Assembly (NCBI GenBank): GCA_026119935.1
Contig: JALRMH010000025.1
Location: forward strand, 186,001 to 250,000
DNA: 64,000 bases
DNA from: Endothia cerciana
Lineage: Eukaryota; Ascomycota; Sordariomycetes; Diaporthales; Cryphonectriaceae
Direction of reading: 5' to 3'
Part shown: in pieces, positions 1-12,457 of the stretch
Numbering within the stretch: position 1 is the stretch's first letter
Layout of the letters: each line of letters opens with the position of its first letter
Notes under the pieces: generated by a model
Database searches by the model: none
What the model saw: only the letters and a program-made list of their open reading frames with translations
What the model was told of the DNA's origin: nothing
Translations under genes and position numbers: made by a program

Positions 1-1
1 A

Positions 2-904
2 AGCTTCAGCCGCACATCCTCCCGCCGGTCCGTCAGCTCGGATGGGGTTGTGGACGAAGACGACGATGAGCCTTACGCGGCCCACACCTCCTCTGCAGCT
101 CTCATTCCAGCCCAGCAAGACGTGCCCAGGCGTCCATCTCCAGGTGGGCGGTTCCCATCAGATATCGAGGTCTCCACACAGCGCGGCTTACAGGCTCCCC
201 TGTCGCCATCTAGTATAAATGTTGCCGGTCCCAGTGAGAGGCAACAAGACCACTACACAGGCAACGACAACGAGGTTATTGCAGCCGCCGGAGCCTTACC
301 CGGCAGCGCTTTTGACCAGTATTACCCTTCGTCGACGGCGATGGAAGGGGGCCCTCGGGATGGCTACGCCCAGGCTCCCCAGGCTGTCAACCCCAGGTAC
401 CAACCTATCCAGACTCAGCCGAGTGACGCTCCCTATGCAAACCATCCGGCTACGATCATCGCTGCTAGGGCGGCGCAGAACAATGCCGGTGGATGGGAGG
501 ACCCGGAACACAGGATGGCAAGTAGCCGTGAGGAGGCCAGCTGGTTCTCTGGAGATCCCGCTGGGGCCAGTCTGACCGCTGTTGCGGACGGCAGTAGGCC
601 GTTCCAGCCTGCACAGGACCCGTACGTAACAGGAAGCCGCAGTTCTGAACCCAGCAACACGGCCGTATACGACGCGGCGAACGGACAGCCCATGACCAGC
701 GCGAACCAGGATCCTCGGACAACTGTGGTCCCTGTCCCCTTTCCGAATGGCACGGCGGTTCTGCCGAGGAGGCCTGCTGCCAGCGAGAGAACGGAAAGTG
801 ACGCTCCGACGCTGAGCAGCGAGGTGCCTACGCTCAGCAGTGAGGCGCAGATAATTTCCAATCTGCATATACCGGGAGAGTACCCGAGGAGCTCTGCGAG
901 GTAG
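2..904 (+). CDS. 3' part of an unrecognised low-complexity protein, cut by the left edge
   Basis: The reading frame is open from base 2 to a TAG at 902-904, so the start lies outside the window. The roughly 300 visible residues are rich in Ser, Pro, Gln, Ala and Gly. There is no membrane segment, coiled coil or recognisable fold. An acidic patch (D-E-D-D-D-E) lies near the left edge, and the C-terminus contains a short repeat (TLSSEVPTLSSEA) followed by a hydrophobic stretch (IISNLHIPGEYP). Such tails are common as cytoplasmic ends of fungal membrane proteins or as regulatory tails of signalling proteins, but nothing here decides between these. Coding status rests on the long open frame and its consistent composition. 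Function is not assignable. Confidence 0.6.
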   Translation, partial: SFSRTSSRRSVSSDGVVDEDDDEPYAAHTSSAALIPAQQDVPRRPSPGGRFPSDIEVSTQRGLQAPLSPSSINVAGPSERQQDHYTGNDNEVIAAAGALPGSAFDQYYPSSTAMEGGPRDGYAQAPQAVNPRYQPIQTQPSDAPYANHPATIIAARAAQNNAGGWEDPEHRMASSREEASWFSGDPAGASLTAVADGSRPFQPAQDPYVTGSRSSEPSNTAVYDAANGQPMTSANQDPRTTVVPVPFPNGTAVLPRRPAASERTESDAPTLSSEVPTLSSEAQIISNLHIPGEYPRSSAR

Positions 905-2676
905 AGAAGGCGGCGAAGCAGAGAACTTGGTGTATCGAGATAGGAAATGAATACGCGACGGACGCCTTCTCTAGACGGACTTATTTGAGATACCCGAGGA
1001 TACACATGGTTGCCTTCTGAGCATGGCTGCCCGCACTCGTTTTGGGATTGTCACGATTGGAGAAAATGGACGCCTTGGGTCCCTTTTTGTTTTTCATGTT
1101 TCAAGAACTCGATACAAGATATTGCTGTGGTTAATTGCTATCAACACGTCGTATACTTCCATGGTAACCATGGGTTACATGTGTGCAAGATTTCTCCGGA
1201 GGCGGCATTAGTAGGAACCCATACTGGAGACGCCCTTTGCAGACTGGAAACATTGGCATTTACCAAAGATGGTCGCCACCGCACAAATGAATGATCCTCC
1301 AAGGTAAGTGCACCCCGTGCAATGGCGGCGTTGCCGTCGAGTGTAGCTACTGCTCAGGAAGTCCGCAGCGGGTCCTGTCACTGACAACAACGTTTGATGA
1401 TGGCTTCACGCGGTGAGGCAGATACCCTGCCACTGCTTACGAGTGCTGTTGATTACTGTGGTGGCGCCGGGATAGGCCACTGGGCGATAGTAGCAAGATT
1501 CGAATAAGACGTATTGTAATGCTGGAGGAAGGGGGAACAAGTACAAAAGATTTTTTTTGGTTTTTTTTTATAAAAAAAAAATCGTAACTGTCATATTGTG
1601 GGCGAGCTTAGCAGTCAGGCCACAGCGCCGAGGTAGTCGAACACTGGTGCTCTGCAAAACAACAAAAGCGAAGTGTCCCCAAGAGACGGAGCCTTTTTGT
1701 CAGGCAAGATTGCTTGAGCTACTTCGCTGGGAATCGAACACTGTTCGGGAATCATAAAGGCATGTCTGGGTGTCGGGTTTGGTAGGTTAGGGGATCCTGT
1801 GGCGCGGATGCCCGCTCTGGCGGTATGACTCAACCGTGTACACAGAAGGGGGGGGGGGGGCAAGAGGCTGATGGTCGGTAAGACAACCCACATACGATAC
1901 TGTAGGCGACCTCATCTTGTAGCAGGACAGTTTACTAGAATCTCTGCGCCGAGAGATTTTTCCAAGTAAGCCTTAGGCACGGCAAGGATACTTTTGTACA
2001 ACCCTCAGGGATTAATTAAGCAGCCCTAGTGGCGAAGTGGGGAACTCAATACCTGAGAGCTGTGATTTCCACTGCACGTGTCCCGGGCAGGTGAAATTTG
2101 AGATTGCAGCACGGTGGCTAGGTTCATGTATATATGCGGATCAGACTTCATCCTCCCTAGCTGAGAGATCCTTTCCGGCGGCATGGAACACTGACGGACA
2201 TGAAGTCCAAGATGTCGGTGCTCGGCCGCGGCGGCGGACGGGCGAGCTGCTTCACCCAGAATAGGCCAGGAGGGAGGCTGATCGAGTGCCCCCAACTCCG
2301 CGCCGCCACCGAGTGAGTGGTACGGTCCTGGGCCCGACATATAGAACGCTGATGGGACCAAAAAGTATTATCCGCCCAGGGCGTTCATTATGAAGCCGCG
2401 TGCGCATCACCCAGGTACTCAGCATCTGCCACTCCGAGAAGTCGAGGCCGGTTCAAATTCAATCCCACCAGCCGCGTCGCCAAGCTCGCCCAGGCATATA
2501 TACATCCAGCTCGTCTGCAGCTCTTTGAATAGACCGGACAACACCCCTCTCCCTTTTCCTGAACGCCAAAGAACTCACCCAGCCGTGAGAGATTTTTTTT
2601 GGATATCCCACATGCACAAATAGGAAAAACGAAATAGGACTTGATGCCAGGGTACCAGGGGAAATCAAGGAAGACA
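905..2676. other. intergenic stretch, no supported gene
   Basis: Only short open frames without family resemblance are visible. It holds a perfect A/T palindrome at 1561-1580 (nine T, AT, nine A) and a 13-base G run at 1848-1860. The right part is the 3' side of GAR1. Confidence 0.6.
1561..1580. repeat. perfect 20-bp T/A palindrome
   Basis: Nine T, then AT, then nine A: a perfect inverted repeat able to form an A/T hairpin or cruciform. It sits 657 bases after the first gene's stop and is preceded by a second T run at 1551-1558. Confidence 0.8.
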
Positions 2677-3437
2677 TTACCGTCCCCCCCTGCTGAAGCC
2701 TCCCCGACCCCTGCCACCACCACCGCCTCGTGAGAAACCGCCGGAGCCAGAGTTGCCGCGACCGCCGCTGAAACTACCGCCCCCGCGGCCACCACCACGG
2801 GCTCCAAACCCGCCTCTCGCGGGGCCGCCACGACCACCTCTTGAGCCACCACGGGCGCCGAACCCACCCCTGCCGCCGCCGCGCCCGCCAAAGCCGCCGC
2901 CGCCGCCCCGACTGGGCTTCTTGACCTTGGGCGCGCCGGGCAGGGGTTTCGGCTTGGGCAGGAAGCGCTCGAGGGGCATGAGCTTCTGGCTGTCGATGAA
3001 GAACTTGTCGCCGTTCTTGAAGGAGGTGGCCTGGATGCCCTCGGAGGGCTTGATGGTAAAGAAGACCTGGTTGATGGGGCCGAGCACCTCGTCTATCTTG
3101 CCGACCGAGGTTTTGTTCTCGAGGTACATGATGGCGTTGAACTGGGGCACCTTGGTGTTGATGCTCTCGCAGACCATCTCGCCCTCGCACGAGTGCAGGA
3201 ACTTCCCGATCGGCTGCACCTCGGCAGGAGGTCCGAAGTCGCGCTGTTGGAAGCCGCCGCGGCCTGTAGAGGAGATGGTGGATTTATCAGTACGGATGGC
3301 AATTGAGACCCGCACATGCGCACATTATTCGGGGCGCGGAGTCTTTTTTTTTTTCTTCTTCTTTCTTCTGGAATTTGCGTACCTCCACCGCGGCCAAAGC
3401 CGCCCCCGCGACCGCGTGGCGCTCCTCTGAATGACAT
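2677..3437 (-). CDS. gar1: GAR1, H/ACA snoRNP RNA-binding subunit
   Basis: Gar1 is one of four core proteins of nucleolar H/ACA snoRNPs, which guide pseudouridylation of rRNA and snRNA. The model has two exons, 3437-3383 and 3263-2677, giving 213 aa. The intron (119 bp) has a GTACGC donor and a CTACAG acceptor and splits a Gly codon. Exon 1 encodes an N-terminal GR-rich patch (about residues 1-21). The central Gar1 domain (about 22-120) includes the motifs F-x-H-x-C-E-G-E-M, Y-L-E-N-K-T-x-V-G-K-I-D-E and D-K-F-F-I-D, typical of the family. The rest is a long RGG/GGR tail of the kind arginine-methylated in nucleolar proteins. Length and two-tailed layout match fungal Gar1. It is transcribed away from the coiled-coil gene starting at 4509. 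Confidence 0.95.
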
Positions 3438-4508
3438 GGCGACGTCGGTATTGTGTGCGTATCGTGAGGGCAAAGACGCCGCGTCGTGTGTGGTGGTTGT
3501 GAGTGGGAGGGCTGCGGCGAACTGTTGCTGGTTCTGGGGTGCTATCGTGTTGAAGGTGTCGACTGGGAGCTGGAGTCGAAAATTTCCAGTGGGCCCTTTT
3601 TTGGGGGGGGGGGGTGCCGGCTGGCAGTGGGGAGCAGCAATTCTGCCCTAGCTGGTATAGGCGCCCAAGCGGGCACACTGTACGGAGGTACATACAGTAT
3701 CATAGCACACGGTAGCTCGCTGGGATGCCCCACGCTGCAGCCGCAGATTCAGGTCTACTATGGTACATGGTACTCCTGTATATAGCAATAGCAGGTTGCA
3801 CACCACAAGTATATGCAAGCATGAACTCGGCCAACTTTGCTACTTGCTAGATTATAGACGGCCTAGGTAGCCGAGAATGCGCACTCCTCAGCGTATGACA
3901 GTTCTTTTATCACGGGGGTCAAAGTCAGGACTGGAGAACAATCGCAGTCATGACTAGTCAGTCAGTCAGTCAGTCGGGATAAGCGGTTTGGCCCATACCC
4001 GTCCCGCAGGTACTATGTACTACTAACATAGTATGTTATGTGTACAGGCGGTGGGTTCAGGCCCGTGTGGACTGATTGGTTGTGGCTTCTGGCCTGCGTT
4101 TCCGCGGGCTGTCCTGCAGGGGATCTTACTGGCTCGACCTTTAGCAGGCGCGTCTCTTGGGCGGAAAGTAAACAACCCACCCTCGACCTCAACTCCCAGT
4201 CCTCCCCAACCCGAGCACATCGCTACACGCCCTGCTCCCACCTTCGCCCAGACAGCAGCGCTTATGATCGCAACTTACCGACGAGGGGCTCATCCTGCTC
4301 TCTGTTTAACTCCCTGACCCTCCCCACAGTTTTGTTCTCAGCAACATCAACGTCATCCTACGAGTTGCACGCTGCACCGGGCCCAATCGCGTCTCTCCGG
4401 CCTGTACCTGCGATCCCAATAACACAACACACATCACACATCACACATCACCAGCCGCAGATTTTCCCCACCCGCATAGAAATACACATACGCACCGCAC
4501 CGCCCACT
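3438..4508. promoter_or_regulatory. shared divergent promoter region, GAR1 / MTOC scaffold gene
   Basis: About 1.07 kb between two divergent start codons must hold both 5' UTRs and promoters. It contains a 12-base G run (3603-3614) and a (GTCA)n tract (3957-3975). Stretches at 4300-4500 are C-rich and CA-rich, as expected of a fungal 5' leader. The frame of the scaffold gene stays open upstream to 4038, but family-like sequence begins only at the ATG at 4509. No specific factor site is assigned. Confidence 0.5.
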
Positions 4509-7500
4509 ATGGTGCAGCCCGGTGTAGGGCTCGACACGCCCCGGACCAACCTTGGGGACGCGACATACCTAGACCGACAGCCAGACCTCGACATCACCCA
4601 AGAGCCCTCCTTCCAATCTCCCAGTAAGGAGCCCAACGTCTTCCAGTCCCTCCGCAACGGCACCGGCCGGCCCACCCTGCGGACGCCACGAGGCAAGGCC
4701 AACAACCGCGCCCCTTTCGGCGACAGGATAAACATCCCCAACGGCATCGGCGGCGCCGAGTTCACCCCTCTCCTCAAGTCCGCCACGCGGAATAGCGCTC
4801 GCCGGCGGACCGGCAAGGAAAACGGCCTTGTCACCCCCGTGCTGGGCAAGATCGACGAGGACAGGACGCCCATACAGGTCGGGGAGAGCAGCGTGTACAG
4901 ATCGTCGCGGGAACAGTCGTACCTGGACCGCACGCCACTCCCGGATGCCGACAGCGATAGCACCGCCTCGACCCCGATGATTATGCGCCGTGGTAAGACC
5001 GGTAATAGAGGACCCCTTCAGGACGGCCAGCAGCTATCCCTGCGCGAGCAGGAGGGCGTCATTGACAGGATCGAAAAGGAGAACTTTGGTCTCAAGCTCA
5101 AGATCCACTTCCTGGAGGAGGCGCTGCGTAAGGCCGGGCCTGGCTTCAGCGAGGCTGCGCTGAAGGAGAACACCGAGCTGAAGGTTGACAAGGTCACGAT
5201 GCAGAGGGAGCTGCAGCGCTACAAGAAACACCTGACGTCGGCGGAGAAGGACCTCGAGGCCTACCGTCAACAACTTGTCGAGATGCAGGAGCTGGCTAAG
5301 CAGAAACCCGGCTCTGGCGACCACTCTGTTGAACTGGACAGGCTACGGCGGGTCATGGAGGACAAGGATGCCGATATCGAAGATCTGCAACAGCAGCTTC
5401 GTTCCGACCGGCAGAACCTCGACCAGGTGGAAAAGCTCCAGGACGAGATTGGCGACCTCGAGGTGGAACTCAGAGAGAAGGAGCGGGCGATCAGTGAGCG
5501 CGACGATGAACTGGATCACCTGAAGACCAAGGTGCGCCAGGCAGACGACCGGGGCCATGAAGACGTCGATAAGCTTCGCGACGAAGTCGACGACCTACAG
5601 GCCGACATCCGGGAAAAGGACCGGGTCATCAGCGAGCACGAGGACAATCTGGAAGACCTCCAGCTCAGGGTCCAGCAAGCTGAGGACAGGGCAAAGAAAG
5701 CCCAAATACACATGATCGAACTAGAAGAGAAGGCCCAGGCCAGCGGCAAACTCGAAGAGGCCAGAGAGACAATACAGGATCTCGAAGCAAGTGTGCGAGA
5801 CCTTGAACGACAGGTTGGCGACATGAAGGACAAGCTCGAAGATGCGCAGGCCGACAAGGAGCGTGCAGAGACGGACCTTGAGGAGCTACAGGAGGAGATG
5901 GCGAACAAGTCCGTTGTCACAAAGGGTCTCCCGCGCCAATTGGAGGAGAAAGTCATACGGCTTCAGGATGAGGTCGAGACAGCCCGTCAAGACTATGATT
6001 ATCTGGAACAGCAATTCAATACCAAGCAGAGGGAGGTCGATGACCTGAAGTTCAAGCTCAAGGAATCGCGCCAAGAACGTGATGCCTCAGAGAGTCAACG
6101 CAGATCTATTGCTACCAAACTGGAGGAGCTGCGGGCAGATCTGAACTCAAGAGGCGACGAGAAGAACCTGCTGCAGAGCCGTCACGATGCATTGACAGCC
6201 GAGTCCGCCTCGTTGCAGAGGGACATCACGCGTCTGCAGAAGACAGTTTCAGACCTGCAGAACGAGGTTGAACGAGAACGACAACACGCACTGGACAATG
6301 AACGTGACATCCGGATCCAGCACAAGGCCGAAATCGAAAGATTGAACAACGAGATCTCTGATCTGCAAGCTGAGGTCCGCGAGAAGGAGAACCTCTACGA
6401 CAACGACAGCGAAAAGTGGGAGACAGAGCGGCATAACCTCGAATCAGAACGTAATCGTGCAGAGGAGCGCGTACTGGGCCTGCAGAAGACTATCGAAAAG
6501 CTACGCGAGGCCGAAGGCAGTCTGAACAATAAGGAGTCGAAACTGCAAGGAGCACTTCAAAGTGAGACCGAGCGGCATCACAATGAGGAGGCAGTGCTCA
6601 GCAGACAGATTGATGACTTACAAGAGGATCTCTCGTCTCGACAGCACATGTTGGAGAATCTGCGCAACGAACTGTCCGCCGTCCGTGATGAACTCCGACA
6701 GTCACTGTTGGACAAGCAGACCGAGTCCGAGAAGGTCGAGAGCTTGGAGGATGAGGTTGAAGTCCTGCAGGCCACGCTGGACGAAGAGGGTGAGAAGTCT
6801 GCCCAGGAGATCGAGACTCTCACTAAAGAGTGCGATGACATTCGTCGAGAGCTCAGAGAGCTGCGTCGCGCCTCGGAATCCGCTCACTCTACTACGGATG
6901 CTACTCGCCAGACTGCAGATCTCAACGCCAAGGCAATCGCACGCCTCGAGAAACAAGTCGACGAGTACCGCTTGAGCCTCTCCAGAGTCACGGTAGAGAA
7001 GAATGCCAGCGATCGCGAATGTGACGACCTGCGTCAGCAACTTAACGAGTTGCGCGGGCTCACCGACTCGGCCAAAGCCTCGACCGACGCATCTCGCGAA
7101 GCTGCTGAGCTCAACGCGAAGACTATTGAGCGTTTGGAGAACCAGATCTCTGACTACAAGTCTAGGCTTGCCCGTGCACAGACGGAGAAGAGAGAATCCC
7201 AAGACCAGCTGTCGAAGATCAAGATCGAGCTGCGCTTGGTATCCTCACGACTGGCAGAGACTGAAGCTGAACGGGACGAGATCGATGCTGAACTACAGCG
7301 GTTGAAGCAGCAAGATAATGACACCTTCCAAATCGACCAAGAGCGGGTTAACCTCCGCGGTACCAAGGCACGGCTTGAAAATGAGATCCGCCGGCTGAGG
7401 GAGGACAATAAGAGTTTGACTGAGCAACGTGACGCTCTGGAAAAGACACTCGAGGACGAACTTGACAAGGCAGAGGCGGAGGAAGAGCGGCTGAACCAAG

Positions 7501-9573
7501 AGATCATCTCGCTTCAGGCAAAGACGAGACAAGTGCACGAGACGCAGGATCTTTCCAAGGCCCGGCGTACGATCCGAGACCTTGAGCGGAAGCTCGGGGA
7601 CTATTCGCACCAGCTAGCTCAGGCAACCATGCCGATTGACACACTGGATGGCAACAGTGAGCTGTCGCTGATCAAGCGTGATCTGTCTGCAGCTCGGAAG
7701 AAGGAACTCGATTTCATGCAGAAGGAGAGTAACCAAAAGTCCGTAATCCGAGACCTCAAGCGCCAGATTGGCGATCTTGAACGCCGAGTCCACGAGGCCG
7801 ACATCTCCCGCTTGGTTCAGTCGCCTACCTCGGAGAACGCGTCCGCTCGCAAGGCTGAGGTCTCTGAGCTTCGACACCAGCTTTCCGTCGCTCACCAGTC
7901 CATCTTCGAGCTGAAGAGGAGCCTCCGCGAGTCTGAGCGCAAAGCTGCATCCATGGAACAAGAAGTACGCCAGCGACTTGACGAGGTCGAGGATGAGAAG
8001 GTGGCTCTAGAACAGGCTCTCGAGGACGCTCAACAGGCGGCCGATGAGGCAAACGCGGACCTGACGGAGGCCGTCGAGAAGTACAAGCGCAAGGCTGATA
8101 AGTACAAGAAGGAGCGCGACTCGATGGCCGCCAAGCTGGCAGATGCTAAACGTAGCCATGTGCACGACACGATCAGCACCATGGCCAGTACCGTGGACAG
8201 CGAGATGACCCGGGAAGAGCGTCATGACTTGTACGAGATCCTTCGCAAGACACAGATTGATGCCGATGCCCTGGAGCGTGAGGTTCGTGGGCACAAGGAG
8301 GCCTTGACTGAGCTTGCTGAGCTCGAGAAGAGCCTTCGCATCAAGCTTGACCGCGCCAGGTCGGAACGTGCCCAGTACCGTTCTGATGTTGAGAGGCTGC
8401 AGCGAGATATGAAGTCCATCCGGATGGAAAAGTCCGACATTGACAAGCTTCAGCGCGACATCAAGGCCCTCAAGAGGGCAAAGAAAGATGCCGAGGCGAT
8501 TGCCAAAGCGGCTATGGCACAGGCCTCTGTCGCGCGTGCTCGCTTCACCGTCTCAACCTTCCCACCGCTTCCTATCAAGAGCAGCAAGGGCAAGGAGCGG
8601 GGGGTACCAGCTCAGCCATCTCGATCCAACTATCAACCGCCTCGTGTCGTCGAGGTCGAAGACGATGCCGACGAGGAAGACGACGATGATGTGGTCCCTG
8701 TCAACGGAGGCGGTGCCGGTCCCGCAGACGACGAAAATGCGGCGCGTGTCATTCACTTTAAGGACGACAATGACACGCAGATGCACACGGACACGATCGT
8801 GCGGGCAGCGCAGGCGGCGGAGCTCCGGCATGTTAAGCAGATGCGTGGTATGTACATGCAGATGGAGTGGATGCAGGCGCGGTGGGAGCGAGAGCTGCGG
8901 ATGAGGGATGACGCGGCGTTTGCGAAGCAGTTCTTAATCTCGGAGATGAACGTCAAGGACTCTCTGTAAGTTGTTCCGGATCTTTCACACACATGATTCT
9001 ATGCAGGAAATGGCTACTAACTACTTTCCCTCGGACAGCAATGAAGCAGACCTTCTGAAACTTGAGGCCCTCACCAAGCAACTCCGCCTCAAGCGCTCGG
9101 CCTCACATCCCCAGCTTCCCTCCTTCGCCAACATTAAATCAGCCACTAGGAATGGCATCAACAAACCCGGCCGTCTGAACCTCAAGCGCTTCGCCACGGT
9201 CGTCCGCTTTGTAGTCAGGCTTCAGATGATGGCACGCGAGTGGAAGCGCCAGGAGGCACTCCGAAAGATGCTCGCCGACAAGTGGGACGAGGCGGCTAAG
9301 CACCCCAACCGCACGGCTAGTGCTAAGGCGCATGAGCTACGGCTCGGAAGCGAGAAGGCAGCGGCTACGCTCGGTGTGAACGCCGGGGCGGAGGCCAAGA
9401 GGCACATGCAGCGGGAGGCGGATGGGCACACGGACGAGTGTGAGAGTAGTGTTGCGCCCCTGGGTTTCGATGCCGAGGGGTTTGAGAGCTCGGATAAGGC
9501 AGAGGGGCCAAACGGTGATCACATGGACGGCGAGGACATGGGCACTGAGGCTTTCAGCGTGGACAGCATGTGA
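4509..9573 (+). CDS. centrosomin/PACT-type coiled-coil scaffold of the spindle pole body or MTOC
   Basis: Two exons, 4509-8965 and 9039-9573, give 1,663 aa. The 73-bp intron has a GTAAGT donor, a perfect TACTAAC branch point and a CAG acceptor. Residues about 176-245 form a centrosomin motif 1 (Cnn_1N; core E-N-F-G-L-K-L-K-I-H-F-L-E-E-A-L), which binds gamma-tubulin complexes. About 250-1,390 is almost continuous coiled coil. Residues about 1,436-1,550, spanning the splice site, resemble a PACT domain (motifs H-V-K-Q-M-R-G, F-A-K-Q-F-L and a final V-R-L-Q-M-M-A-R-E-W), which anchors proteins at centrosomes or spindle pole bodies. The family includes ApsB/Mto1 and PcpA/Pcp1/Spc110. The N-terminus and size favour the ApsB-type, but I cannot decide. 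The ATG at 4509 is preferred over upstream in-frame codons because conserved-looking sequence starts there. Confidence 0.9.
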
Positions 9574-10467
9574 GAAATGCGAGGCAAGGGGCATAACATG
9601 GCTGGTGGTGAGGAGAAAGGCACTGCATTCTGCATTGCATAGCTGGGAGTTTTTTGCTATATGGCATCGGCATCGGCTTGGAGTATGCATAGGGCAACAC
9701 TGGTCGTTCGACCAAGGATGGGTTCGAGCCCATCCAACGATTGCGTATCATCTTTCTTTCCCGGAGTTTGGTCAGGTCCGCGGCCGTGGTGGGGGTGGGG
9801 GTTGTTATTTAGGGCAGGCGAGGAGGTTTGAGGGCTGTAGTATATGGATCCGTCTCATGGCCATTCAAAGCGAGCAGCGAAACGTCTTTTCAGACTTCAA
9901 AGAGAAGCGTGTTACGAGGGCCTTCGATGTCTTTCTGCATGTGCACAGTTGTGTAATACACGGCGGGCGTGGTGAGATCCAAAAAGCGGATGCGATCAAC
10001 ACCTTTGAACCTGACGCATGTTCAGCCTCGTGCCTCACATTCCCCTAGGCCGAGTGGAACAGCAGCGGGTGGTAAAGGGCAAGAAAGGTGACCCAGCGGT
10101 ATACCATGTTTGAGGAGCATGGTTATAACATCATACCAAATGCTAGCGACACGCTCACTATGTGAATACCCTAAATGCCACTTCCCCTTCTGCTCCACGA
10201 TTAATAAAATAAAAAAAAGATCCCAGCCGGATTCGTCCGCCCCTCCGCGAGGTTTTTAAAGAGATCCAAGATAACCCAGCAACTGAACACACAGAAATCT
10301 GGAGTCCTCATGCAAACTTTTAATGTGCCCCCGTGTTCCGTCTCCGTCCCATATCCCGCCGCGCTGCTGCATAAATCAGCACCGGCGAGCAAAAGACGAG
10401 CCATGCCGTCGCCCCAAGTGCAGCATGCCCCGCCGTCTTGGTCGGGGCGTGTGTGAGAGAGATAGAG

Positions 10468-10511
<44 letters not shown>

Positions 10512-10559
10512 CGTCGCGTCGTGAACGTCGTAAAGAAAGATTTTTGGTTCATTAATTAT
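9574..10559. other. convergent 3' intergenic region
   Basis: The scaffold gene and the metacaspase end toward each other here. No gene is visible. Two neighbouring hairpins with TTCG-containing loops occur at 9701-9714 and 9716-9735, and an AT microsatellite lies at 10470-10509. Confidence 0.6.
10470..10509. repeat. (AT)n microsatellite
   Basis: About 20 uninterrupted AT units, 51 bases beyond the metacaspase stop codon and therefore probably in its 3' UTR or just outside it. Confidence 0.95.
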
Positions 10560-12457
10560 TTACATGACGAAGAGGAGATCCGTATCTGAACGACAAGGAG
10601 AGATCAGTCTGTGAACACAGCTGAGCCGATACCAATACTTATCAGTACTCACTGAGTGGATGACTGCAGGATAGCTGAGGCCGCTGGCTGTATTTGCTGG
10701 CGAGGGCGTCGCGGATGCCGTTGAGCAGCTGGACATAGCTCTGCTGCGGGTGCCGCTTGAGCGCCGTCATGAAAGCCCAGGACATGGCGCCCGTTGCCTG
10801 AGCCGCGATGGTTGCATCGGCCCTGCAGAAGCAGCTGGGGTCAGTATCTGTCGAAAGGGTTCGAAATGTGATAGAAGGGGGAGAGTGTGAGTGAGCACAG
10901 CGCCCCGGAGGCGGACACCTCGCCGCTGCTTTCCACATAGGGCCCGCTTTCCCACGCCCAGAGAGGGCCCTCCGCCTTTTCTTTCTTTCTTTCTTCCTTT
11001 TTTTTTTTAGAAAAAAAAAAAAAAAAAAAGAGAAGGGGTGCAGGAGGAAACGTCCAAATATACGTACGAAGTCTGGTCATCCTTGCTCCCGGAGAACATG
11101 ATCACGTCTGCCGGTGATGTCTTGGTCGCCAAGGTGCGCTCGTGGGCAGCCTCGCCCTTGGTGGCCCTGTTGAACAGGTTCATGCCCTTCTTAAACACGC
11201 CGCCGATATCGCCCTGGCTGTAGGACGACAGCATGCCCAGTATGTTAGCGCCGGCCTCCTTGGCGAGGTTGGGCTCCTTGAGGACGCCCTGGGTCGAGTA
11301 GATGTAAGGGAGATCGAGCGCCGTCCCGGAATGGCACGAGTCGAAGATGGCTGTGAGCCGGACGCCAGGCTGTAGTGGCTTGACCATGATCCTGTGCATC
11401 TCGTCGTCCGTTATGTGCCCGGTCTGCCGGAAGTCCACGGGATAGATGACCTCGTCGTAGCCGTCATCCTCGTCGCCGTCCAGATCCTTTGTCTGGCCAC
11501 CATGCCCTGTTCAGCAGGTCAGAGAGATATCTTTCCGCCCCGGGTAGCAGCATCAAGACTGACCGGAGTAGTGTAGGAACAGCGAGTCGTTGGGCCGCGC
11601 GTCCTTGGCGAGCCAGTGCATGGCCCTCAGGATGTTCTGTTTCGTAGGCTGGCTCATGGGGTTCTGCTGGTCGTCTGTGAGGATGACCATGTCCTCCCGC
11701 TTGTAGCCGAAGTGCTCGACCAGGTAGGCGGACATGTTCCGCACGTCGTTGATGCAGCCCCTCAGCTGGCCGCGCTGGCCAAAGTAGTTGATGCCGATGA
11801 GCAGTCCTTTCCTCCTGCCGTTGCACTGCGAGTACTGGAAGTTGTAGTTCTGCGGGTGGCCGTAGCCGAAGCTCTGGGGGGTCGAGGGCGGCGGCTGGGG
11901 GGCATTTTGATTCCCGTGCATGTAGGAGTTCGAGTTGGCCGATGGCATGTCTGCGCGCGGCTCCAGGTCAGAACAGAAAACACACACATATATATATATT
12001 TCCCCCGTGGCCTCTTCGGGCAGTCGGAGGGGGGGGGGGTGCTCACTCGGCCTGCTACCATAGCTCGGCTGCGGGGGGCTGCTGTAGCCATAGTTCTGTG
12101 GTGGGGGCTGTTCAGGGCAAGTGAGCAGGGTGCCAGATGGTGCACGGGGAGGGGAGGGGAGGGTATGGTCGGGGGAGGGCGTACCTGATGGTAACCGTTG
12201 TGCTGGGGAGAGTGATAACCATAGTTCGGCTGTGGAGGGGACTGGTAGCCGTATCCGTTCGGAGGGCTGCGATCGCAATGGCTCGGTCAGAGAGAGAGAG
12301 AGAGAGAGAAAGTCCCACGAGAAAGAGCAGGGCAGGGTATGGCTCGGGGGCAGGGACGGAAACGGGGTACATACGAGTAGTAAGGCTGCTGTGGGTAGGC
12401 CCCTGGTGGGGGAGCCCCTCCTGAAGAACCGCCGTGATAGCCTGGGTAGCCAGACAT
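10560..12457 (-). CDS. mca1: metacaspase (caspase-like cysteine protease, type I)
   Basis: Type I metacaspases are Arg/Lys-specific cysteine proteases that act in fungal stress, ageing and protein quality control. Seven exons on the minus strand (12457-12375, 12266-12185, 12107-12047, 11950-11564, 11506-11068, 10822-10653, 10585-10560) give 415 aa, and all phases close. The first ~75 residues are a Pro/Gln/Tyr/Gly-rich prodomain. The catalytic dyad is His206 (H-Y-S-G-H-G-G) and Cys262 (D-S-C-H-S-G), spaced 56 residues apart as in Mca1. The tiny last exon restores the family ending (HPLNTDLLFVM); without it translation stops early. Intron 1 carries a GA microsatellite and the 245-bp fifth intron carries A-rich tracts. 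The 5' flank has GGGCA repeats. A. nidulans equivalents are casA/casB. Confidence 0.95.
12291..12309. repeat. (GA)n microsatellite inside metacaspase intron 1
   Basis: About nine GA units in the intron at 12374-12267. Read on the coding strand it is a TC run upstream of the acceptor, so it may act as a polypyrimidine tract. Confidence 0.9.

Noticed and set aside
2753..3430. 225-codon Pro-rich plus-strand frame
   Set aside because: It is antisense to the GGR-rich tail and the Gar1 domain of GAR1; the Pro runs are simply the complement of Gly codons.
9701..9735. Possible tRNA 3' half (GGTTCGAGCCC-like T arm)
   Set aside because: The stem leaves a 6-nt loop, the preceding hairpin does not form an anticodon arm, and there is no D arm or matching acceptor stem upstream.
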